Source: Azospirillum thiophilum
Lineage (GTDB): Bacteria > Pseudomonadota > Alphaproteobacteria > Azospirillales > Azospirillaceae
Assembly (NCBI RefSeq): GCF_001305595.1
Contig: NZ_CP012404.1
Location: 648,513-712,512, forward strand
DNA: 64,000 nt
Direction: 5' to 3'
Shown piece after piece: positions 58,143-64,000 of the stretch (the stretch's first letter is position 1; each line of letters opens with the position of its first letter). The position numbers and the translations under genes were made by a program. Under the pieces are notes generated by a model. That model saw only the letters and a list, made by a program, of their open reading frames with translations. It searched no databases and was not told the origin of the DNA.

Positions 58143-58943
58143 ATGACCGCGACCGACGGCACGAACTGGCCGGCCGACCTGCTGGCGCAGGAATTCCGGG
58201 GCAAGCGGGTTCTGGTGACCGGCAGCAGCCGCGGCATCGGCGCCGCGGTGGCGGCAGCCTTCGTCCAGCTCGGCGCCCATGTCGCCATCCATGGCCGCGA
58301 CATGGCGACGGTGGAGGCCGCGGCGGCCGGAATGGCGACCGCCTCGGGGCCGGAGGTCGTGGCGCTGGCCGGCGATTTCGCCGACAAGGCGGAAACCCGC
58401 GCGGTGGTGGAACGCGCGATGGATCGGCTGGGCGGGCTGGACGTGCTGATCAACAATGCCGGCACCATGCTGGGCCGGGTGGCTTTGGCCGACATCGACG
58501 ACGATTTCCTGCAACGCCAGTTCGACCTGAACGCCGCCTCCACCGTGGTGGCCAGCCGGACGGCACTTCCGGCGCTGATCGCCTCGGCCGGGGCCATCGT
58601 CAACACCGGCTCGATCTCCGGCCGGACGGGCGGCAGCGCCGGATCGGCGCTCTACAGCGCGGCGAAGGCCTTCCAGGCCAGCCTCGCCCGCTCGCTGGCG
58701 ACCGAACTGGCGCCGCACGGCATCCGCGTCAACGCCGTCTCCCCCGGCACCATCGCCACCGACTTCCACCAGCGCTATTCGACCCCGGACAAACTCTCGC
58801 AGACGGCGGCGCGCATCCCGCTGAAACGGCTGGGCACCGCCGGGGACTGCGTCGGCGCCTACCTGTTCCTCGCGTCGGGCCGGCTGGCCGGCTACATCAC
58901 CGGACAGGTGATCGAGGTGAATGGCGGGCAGTTCTATGGCTAA
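58143..58943 (+). CDS. Short-chain dehydrogenase/reductase (FabG-like)
   Basis: A 266-residue classical SDR. Features are VLVTGSSRGIGAAVAAAF (TGxxxGIG), LINNAGTM (NNAG), catalytic Ser in NTGSISGRTGG, then YSAAK with the catalytic Tyr/Lys, and the C-terminal GYITGQVIEVNGGQF. It reduces or oxidises a ketone/alcohol pair with NAD(P)(H). GGGGGA lies before the start. Apparently a single-gene unit. Confidence 0.87.
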   Translation: MTATDGTNWPADLLAQEFRGKRVLVTGSSRGIGAAVAAAFVQLGAHVAIHGRDMATVEAAAAGMATASGPEVVALAGDFADKAETRAVVERAMDRLGGLDVLINNAGTMLGRVALADIDDDFLQRQFDLNAASTVVASRTALPALIASAGAIVNTGSISGRTGGSAGSALYSAAKAFQASLARSLATELAPHGIRVNAVSPGTIATDFHQRYSTPDKLSQTAARIPLKRLGTAGDCVGAYLFLASGRLAGYITGQVIEVNGGQFYG

Positions 58944-59178
58944 AGGCAGGGACCCGACAGTCGAGATGCGTCCGGCATGGCAATTTGCAAAGCAATCTCA
59001 GCAGGATTGGCGAATTGCGATAGGTCGCCGGCCGGACTATCCGAAACAGGCGGCGATTTCGTAGGACAGAAAAACACTTTTGCCGTTAGTGGCCCTTTGG
59101 CATCATTCTTGTAACGTGTTCCCCAACAGACGGGCGAAACAAAGATCGCTCCTTCGCCAGAAGTCGGGGTCATCAGAC
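58944..59178. other. Intergenic region before the chemoreceptor gene
   Basis: No ORF. TTGGCATCATTCTTGT at 59097-59112 resembles a sigma54 -24/-12 element but has GT where GC is expected. A weak sigma70 reading (TTGCCG at 59080, CATCAT at 59101) is also possible. Neither is convincing. Confidence 0.25.
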
Positions 59179-61227
59179 ATGAACACCAGAAGCCAGAACC
59201 AGCCGGCCGGCGTCGGCGCCTTCGCCAACCTGCGCACTGCGACCAAGGTCTATACCGGATTCGGGGTCACGCTGGCGCTTCTGGTCGGGTTGGGGGCGGT
59301 ATCCTGGGCCGGCCTGCGGACGAGCGAGGATGCCATGCGGCGCCACGCCGCCCAGTCGCACGTCGCCATGACGGTGGCGGAGGCCGACACCGCCATGGCC
59401 GACGCCTTTGGCGCGGCGGAGGAGTTCATGTCCAGCGGCTCGCCCGCCGTGGCCGACCGCTTCCGCAAGGACGTCGACCTGCTCCGGCGGAAGCTGGACA
59501 GCGCCGTCGGGCGGATGACCAGCACCGCCGATCTCCAGGCGGCGCAGGACATCGCCGGCCTGCAGCAGACCTTCGCCGGCGGCTTCGACCGCCTCGTGGC
59601 GGCGCGGACGGAGCGCGACGGGATCGTCGCCTCGGTGGTGAACACGCTGGGTGCCGACATCCGCCGGACGCTGAGCGACACGGTCAAGGCGGAGAAGGCC
59701 GCCGGCAAGCCGGACCGCGCCCTGCGGGCCGCGGAGGTCAGCGAACAGTTCCTGCTGGTCCGCGTTCTGGTCGCCCGCTTCGTGGTGGAAACCAAGTCGG
59801 AGGATCTGCTGCGCATCCACAAGGATCTGGGCGAGGTGGTCGCCAAGGCCGACCTGCTGACCGACGGGATGGACGATGGCCCGGCCAGGACCAAGCTGGA
59901 GGCCGCGCTCGCCAAGCTGCCCGCCTACGGCACCGGCATCGAGCGGATCGCGACGCTGAGCGACGAGCTGAAATCGCTGAATCAGGAGACGCTGGGCAAG
60001 GCCGGCCGGGAGATCGGCGACAAGATCGGCCTGATCCGCACCAATTCCGCCAATTTCCTGGACCAGCTCGAGCGCACCGCGGCGGCCGAGGCGACGGCGG
60101 CGGAGATCCGCGGCACCGCGGTAACGGCGGTGGCCCTGCTGCTCGGCCTGGTCCTGGCCTGGGCGATCTCGCGCGCCATCACCCGGCCGCTCGGCACCAT
60201 CACCCAGGCGATGGGGCGGCTGGCCCAGGGCGACCTGACGGTCGCCGTCACCGACGATCTGCGCCGGGACGAGATCGGTGCGCTGGCCCGTTCGCTCCAG
60301 GTGTTCAAGACCAGTGCGCTGGAGATGGAGCGGCTGCGCAAGGCGCATGAGGAGGCCGAGCGGCAGGCGGCCGAGCATCGCCGCCAGACCATGATGGAGA
60401 TGGCCGACACCTTCGAGAGCACGGTGAAGGGCATCGTCGACACCGTCGCCAACGCCGCCACCGGCATGCGCGACGCCGCCACCGCGCTGACCGCCACCGC
60501 GCATGAGGCGAGCGAGCGGTCGCTGCTGGTCGCCAGCGCGTCGGAACAGGCGTCGGCCAACGTGCAGACCGTCGCCACCGCGACCGAGGAGCTGTCGGCC
60601 TCCATCGCCGAGATCGGGCAGCAGGTGGAGCACTCCACCCGCATCGCCAGCCAGGCGGTGGCCGACGCCGACGGCGCCGACCGCACCATGCGCGATCTGG
60701 TCGCCGCCGCCGACAAGATCGGGCAGGTGGTGGAGCTGATCAGCGGCATCGCGGCGCAGACCAACCTGCTGGCGCTGAACGCCACCATCGAGGCGGCCAG
60801 GGCGGGCGAGGCCGGAAAGGGCTTCGCCGTGGTGGCGAGCGAGGTCAAGGCGCTGGCCACCCAGACCGCCAGGGCCACCGACGAGATCCAGGCCAAGGTC
60901 CAGGAAATCCAGCAGACCACCGGCGGCGCCCAGAAGGCCATCGGCGGCATCGGCCGGACCATCGGCCGGATGAGCGAGATCGCCACCGCCATCGCCGCCG
61001 CCATCGAGGAGCAGGCCGCCGCCACCCGCGAGATCGCCAACAGCGTCACCCAGGCGGCCCAGGGCACCGAGGAGGTGTCGTGCAACATCGCCGGCGTCAG
61101 CACCGCCGTGCATGAGACCGGCGACGCCGCCGGCCGCGTCCACGGCACCTCGCGCGAACTGGCCGCCGAAGCCGAACGCCTGCGGCACGAGGTCGGCACC
61201 TTCATCGCGACGGTGCGGGCTGCCTGA
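59179..61227 (+). CDS. Methyl-accepting chemotaxis protein
   Basis: A 682-residue chemoreceptor. TM1 is near residues 20-45 (FGVTLALLVGLGAVSWAGL), followed by a helical periplasmic sensing domain of about 280 residues. TM2 is TAVTAVALLLGLVLAWAISRAI, and HAMP is ITRPLGTITQAMGRLAQGDLTV. The signalling domain tip is ISGIAAQTNLLALNATIEAARAGEAGKGFAVVASEVKALA. No C-terminal CheR-tether pentapeptide is seen. It signals to CheA/CheW to bias flagellar rotation. Confidence 0.93.
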   Translation: MNTRSQNQPAGVGAFANLRTATKVYTGFGVTLALLVGLGAVSWAGLRTSEDAMRRHAAQSHVAMTVAEADTAMADAFGAAEEFMSSGSPAVADRFRKDVDLLRRKLDSAVGRMTSTADLQAAQDIAGLQQTFAGGFDRLVAARTERDGIVASVVNTLGADIRRTLSDTVKAEKAAGKPDRALRAAEVSEQFLLVRVLVARFVVETKSEDLLRIHKDLGEVVAKADLLTDGMDDGPARTKLEAALAKLPAYGTGIERIATLSDELKSLNQETLGKAGREIGDKIGLIRTNSANFLDQLERTAAAEATAAEIRGTAVTAVALLLGLVLAWAISRAITRPLGTITQAMGRLAQGDLTVAVTDDLRRDEIGALARSLQVFKTSALEMERLRKAHEEAERQAAEHRRQTMMEMADTFESTVKGIVDTVANAATGMRDAATALTATAHEASERSLLVASASEQASANVQTVATATEELSASIAEIGQQVEHSTRIASQAVADADGADRTMRDLVAAADKIGQVVELISGIAAQTNLLALNATIEAARAGEAGKGFAVVASEVKALATQTARATDEIQAKVQEIQQTTGGAQKAIGGIGRTIGRMSEIATAIAAAIEEQAAATREIANSVTQAAQGTEEVSCNIAGVSTAVHETGDAAGRVHGTSRELAAEAERLRHEVGTFIATVRAA

Positions 61228-61241
61228 TTGCGGGCGGCCTC

Positions 61242-61392
61242 ATACCAGGGGTCAGAAAGTTTTGGCTTCCGACCCTGGTATCGGCCGCGACGGCGGCCGC
61301 GCGGGCTCATGCCCGCGAAGCCAAGGCCCGCGGACGCGGGCCGCCCGGCGTCTGAGGGACCGGAAAGTGCCGACCAAAGGTCGGAACTTTCC
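61242..61392. repeat. Array of consecutive hairpins between convergent genes
   Basis: Stems seen: ATACCAGGG/CCCTGGTAT (61242-61281), CGCGGGC/GCCCGCG with TCAT loop (61300-61317), GGCCCGC/GCGGGCC with GGAC loop (61325-61342), and a 14-bp stem with one mismatch and AAA loop (61362-61392). The outer ends also resemble each other in inverted orientation, as in a MITE or composite REP element. The last hairpin can serve as a bidirectional terminator. Confidence 0.65.
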
Positions 61393-61402
61393 GAACCTGA
61401 TA

Positions 61403-62284
61403 TCACACCGCGCTGCGGTGGCGCTCGATGCAGGTGTCCAGCACCTCGCCCATCGGGCGTTCCCACCAGTTGGCTTGCGAGAAGATCTCCACCTCCGACC
61501 AGCCGGCGAAGCCGGCCTCCTCGACCCAGCCGCGGATGCGCGGGATGTCGATGACGCCGTCGCCCATCATGCCGCGGTCGAGCAGCAGGTCGGCGGTCGG
61601 CACCAGCCAGTCGCAGACATGGAAGGCCAGCAGCCTCTCCTTGCCGGCGCGGCGGATCTGCGCCTGCAGATCCGGATCCCACCAGACATGGTAGACGTCG
61701 ACCGCCACCCCCAGCGCCCCGGTCCGCGCAGGGTCGAGCCGGTCGCAGAGGTCGAGCGCATGCGCCATGGTGTTCACGCAGGCGCGGTCGGCGGCATACA
61801 TCGGGTGCAGCGGCTCGATCGCCAGCGGCATGCCGGCCTTGCGGGCATAGTCCAGCAGCTCGGCGATGCCGTCCTCCACCTGCGACCGCGCCAGCGCGAT
61901 GTCCTTGCTGACGGCGGAGCCGGGGCGGGAATAGTGCGGCAGGCCGCCCACCACCAGCACCAGGCAGACGGCGCCCAGCGCCGCCGCCTCGTCCACCGCG
62001 CGGCGGTTGTCGTCGCGCACCTCCGCCGCCTTGGACGGGTCGGCCGGGAACATGCCGCCGCGGCAATAGCCGGACAGCGCCAGCTCGCCCGTCCGCACCG
62101 CCCGCACCGCGGCATCCAGCCCGACCGCCGCGACCTGGTCGCGCCAGGGCGCGATGGCGCCGATGCCGCGGCGGACGCAGGCCTCGGCGATCTCCAGCAG
62201 GTTGCCCTGCTTGCGGACGGTCGCGGTGTTGATCGACAGCCAGCGGTGGTCGCCGGAAAAGTCCCGTGCCTTGAAGTCGCGCAT
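61403..62284 (-). CDS. Sugar phosphate isomerase/epimerase (TIM barrel)
   Basis: A 293-residue AP-endonuclease-2/xylose-isomerase-like barrel. Metal-ligand segments include MPLAIEPLHPMYAADRACVN (Glu), LGVAVDVYHVWWDPDL (Asp/His), FHVCDWLVPT and WSEVEIFS (Glu). ATG 62284 overlaps the TGA of the upstream gene, so the two are coupled. It probably isomerises or epimerises a keto-sugar in the operon. Confidence 0.85.
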   Translation of the reverse strand: MRDFKARDFSGDHRWLSINTATVRKQGNLLEIAEACVRRGIGAIAPWRDQVAAVGLDAAVRAVRTGELALSGYCRGGMFPADPSKAAEVRDDNRRAVDEAAALGAVCLVLVVGGLPHYSRPGSAVSKDIALARSQVEDGIAELLDYARKAGMPLAIEPLHPMYAADRACVNTMAHALDLCDRLDPARTGALGVAVDVYHVWWDPDLQAQIRRAGKERLLAFHVCDWLVPTADLLLDRGMMGDGVIDIPRIRGWVEEAGFAGWSEVEIFSQANWWERPMGEVLDTCIERHRSAV

Positions 62285-63444
62285 CAGGCGATCCCCCGCA
62301 CCGCCAGCACCGCCGCCATCCGCTGCGCCGCCCGGTCGGGATCGGACAGCAGCCCGGCCTTGTCGGCCAGCCGGAACAGCTCGGCCAGATGCAGGGTGGA
62401 CCGGGTGCTCTCCTGCCCGCCGACCATGGTGAAATGGTCCTGGTGGCCGTTCAGGTAGGCCATGAAGACGACGCCGGTCTTGTAGAAGCGGGTGGGCGCC
62501 TTGAAGATGTGGCGCGACAGCGGCACGGTGGGGGCGAGGATGTCGTGGAACCCAGCCTCGTCGCCCTCGGCCAGATGGGCCAGCGCCGCGGCGGCGGCGG
62601 GCGCGATGGCGTCGAAGATGCCGAGCAGCGCGTCGGAATGACGCTGCCCGTCGCCGGCGATCAGCTCGGCATAGTTGAAGTCGTCGCCGGTGTACATGCG
62701 CACGCCGTCCGGCAGGCGGCGGCGCATGACGATCTCCTTGTCCTTGTCGAGCAGCGAGATCTTGATGCCGTCGACCTTGGGCGCGAAGTCGCCGATGATC
62801 GACAGCGCGGTGTCCATCGCCGCGTCGACGTCGCCGGTGCCCCAATAGCCGGCCAGCGCCGGGTCGAACATGTCGCCCAGCCAATGCAGGATGACCGGCT
62901 GCTTCACCTGCGACAGGATGCGGCCATAGACGCGGGCGTAATCCTCCGGCCCCTTGGCGACGCGGGCCAGCGCGCGCGACGCCATCAGGATGATGCGGCC
63001 GTCCAACGCCTCGATCGCCTCGATCTGCTCCTCATAGGCGCGGATGACGTCGTCGACGCTGCGGGCGTTCTCCGGCGGCAGATGGTCGGTGCCGGCGCCG
63101 CAGGCGATCACCCCGCCGCGCACCTTGGCCGCCGACTGCGAGCGGCGGATCAGCTCCAGCGAGGTCGGCCAGTCCAGCCCCATGCCGCGCTGCGCCGTGT
63201 CCATCGCCTCGGCGACGCCGAGGCCGAGATCCCACAGATGTTCGCGGAAGGCGATGGTCCGGTCCCAGTCGATGGCCGGCGCCAGCCACGGGTCGCAGTC
63301 GGCGAACGGGTCGGCGACCATGTGGGCGGCGGCGAAGGCGATGCGGGTCAGCGGCCGCTCGGTGCGGGCGGGAAAGCCGCGCGGCGGGGCCAGGGTGTAG
63401 CTCTCGATGCTGCGGTCGGGGCGCGGGAGGCGGATGGTCGGCAT
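62284..63444 (-). CDS. DUF993-family protein (dihydrodipicolinate-synthase-like barrel)
   Basis: A 386-residue protein. Family features are DWDRTIAFREHLWDLGLGVAEAMDTAQRGMGLDW, VIACGAGTDHL, VILHWLGDMFDPALAGYWG and GIKISLLDKDKEI, where the lysine corresponds to the Schiff-base lysine of DapA-type aldolases. Members occur in sugar operons with Gfo/Idh/MocA dehydrogenases and barrel isomerases. A retro-aldol or dehydratase step is likely but unproven. Confidence 0.82.
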   Translation of the reverse strand: MPTIRLPRPDRSIESYTLAPPRGFPARTERPLTRIAFAAAHMVADPFADCDPWLAPAIDWDRTIAFREHLWDLGLGVAEAMDTAQRGMGLDWPTSLELIRRSQSAAKVRGGVIACGAGTDHLPPENARSVDDVIRAYEEQIEAIEALDGRIILMASRALARVAKGPEDYARVYGRILSQVKQPVILHWLGDMFDPALAGYWGTGDVDAAMDTALSIIGDFAPKVDGIKISLLDKDKEIVMRRRLPDGVRMYTGDDFNYAELIAGDGQRHSDALLGIFDAIAPAAAAALAHLAEGDEAGFHDILAPTVPLSRHIFKAPTRFYKTGVVFMAYLNGHQDHFTMVGGQESTRSTLHLAELFRLADKAGLLSDPDRAAQRMAAVLAVRGIA

Positions 63445-63476
63445 GGGTCAAGGTTCCTGGAAAGGTCGTCGCCGAC

Positions 63477-63586
63477 TGCCCCCACCCCAACCCTCCCCCG
63501 CTCTCGCGGGGGAGGGGGCAGGTGCTCAGGCGGGAGAGTGGCGGCAGTCCCTCCCCCGCGAGAGCGGGGGAGGTTAGGTGGGGGCA
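63477..63586. repeat. Long GC-rich inverted repeat
   Basis: Arms of about 40 bp (63477-63516 and 63549-63586) are nearly perfect complements, each with an inner CCCCCGC/GCGGGGG hairpin, around a 32-bp centre. Located between two genes of the same operon, so it could attenuate or stabilise the transcript. Similar in style to 38270-38400. Confidence 0.75.
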
Positions 63587-63601
63587 ATCGAAGCCGGCGC
63601 C

Positions 63602-64000
63602 TCAGCCCTCCAGCGGGGCGACGTCGACCCAGCGGCGTTCGCGCCAGCTCTGCATCGCGCATTCCACCAGCTGGACGCCCTTGGCGCCCTCGATCAGGCC
63701 GTGATCGTAGGGCGCATCCTCCACCACATGGCGGATGAAGGATTCCCACTGGACCTTGAAGCCGTTGTCGAAGACGGCGTTGTCGGGCACCGGCTGCCAG
63801 GTCTCGTAGAAATCGATGGTCTGCTTCTGGTCGGGGTTCCACACCGGGCGCGGGGTGCCCTGGCGCGGCTGGATCACGCAGTCGGTCAATCCTGCGACCG
63901 CCGAGCCGTTGGTGCCGTCGACATGGAAGGTGACGAGGTCGTCGCGATGGACCCGCGTGCACCAGGACGAGTTGATGGTGGCGATCACCCCGCCCTCCAG
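63602..64000 (-). CDS. Gfo/Idh/MocA-family dehydrogenase, C-terminal part (runs off the edge)
   Basis: The last 132 or so codons lie in the window, and the frame is open to base 64000. The segment VTFHVDGTNGSAVAGLTDCVI and the tail IRHVVEDAPYDHGLIEGAKGVQLVECAMQSWRERRWV are typical of the substrate/oligomer domain of Gfo/Idh/MocA sugar dehydrogenases. The NAD-binding domain lies beyond the window. It is the upstream gene of the DUF993 and isomerase pair. Confidence 0.82.
   Translation of the reverse strand: MEGGVIATINSSWCTRVHRDDLVTFHVDGTNGSAVAGLTDCVIQPRQGTPRPVWNPDQKQTIDFYETWQPVPDNAVFDNGFKVQWESFIRHVVEDAPYDHGLIEGAKGVQLVECAMQSWRERRWVDVAPLEG

Noticed and set aside
59097..59112. Sigma54 promoter for the chemoreceptor
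   Set aside because: The -24 GG is present, but the -12 GC is GT and no activator-binding repeats are evident.
1..64000. CRISPR array or prophage
   Set aside because: No regularly spaced repeats with unique spacers and no phage structural genes were seen; the tandem repeats found are contiguous without spacers.

Overview
The window is very GC-rich and reads as an alphaproteobacterial chromosome or chromid, most likely Rhodospirillales and probably Azospirillum-like. Supporting context is a yacG/tRNA-Phe pair at the left edge, an rpoH - rluD - DUF6476 neighbourhood, several TRAP transporters, and dispersed GC-rich palindromes. Genus placement is inference; no rRNA or species marker is present.

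Layout. 0-1.5 kb: yacG, tRNA-Phe(GAA), then a decayed IS6-family element with recognisable inverted repeats and a scrap of a second one. 1.5-12.5 kb: a catabolic module around a divergent promoter region. On the minus strand are a TAXI-type TRAP transporter, a YeiH-type exporter, a TauE/SafE-type exporter and an FCD-type GntR regulator. On the plus strand are a sulfoacetaldehyde acetyltransferase-like TPP enzyme, a GMC flavoenzyme and a 3-hydroxyisobutyrate-dehydrogenase-like enzyme. The combination suggests use of a C2-type organosulfonate with sulfite/sulfate export (inference).

12.6-30.4 kb: a second, larger catabolic locus: LysR regulator, PCCB-type carboxyltransferase, free biotinyl domain, PRISE-type reductase, DctPQM TRAP transporter, metallo-beta-lactamase-fold hydrolase, amidohydrolase, MmgE/PrpD protein, AccB-like carrier, a 5S/PycB-type carboxyltransferase, UTRA-type GntR regulator, AccC-like biotin carboxylase and both halves of an ADP-forming acyl-CoA synthetase. 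Two different carboxyltransferase folds plus biotin carriers recall transcarboxylase, here combined with a biotin carboxylase and an acid-activating ligase. A 14-base AT-rich motif recurs exactly upstream of two of its operons, with a shorter version upstream of a third. This is the best candidate for an undescribed pathway in the window.

30.6-40 kb: an MdtABC-like RND pump (adaptor plus two permeases) followed by an ECF sigma factor, a probable anti-sigma protein and a periplasmic metal-sensor-like protein. 40-45 kb: mostly housekeeping and small enzymes, preceded by a cluster of DnaA-box-like 9-mers. 45.3-48.6 kb: a MarR/flavin monooxygenase/DUF4405 cassette bordered by a Tn3-family transposase remnant and a truncated gene. 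48.6-54.2 kb: MarR-GNAT fusion, rpoH, rluD, threonine aldolase and two identical tRNA-Glu(CTC) genes. 54.2-58.1 kb: an unrecognised, less GC-rich ORF and a roughly 165-bp intergenic sequence present twice. 58.1-64 kb: an SDR enzyme, a chemoreceptor, a multi-hairpin intergenic element and the end of a sugar-catabolism operon running off the right edge.
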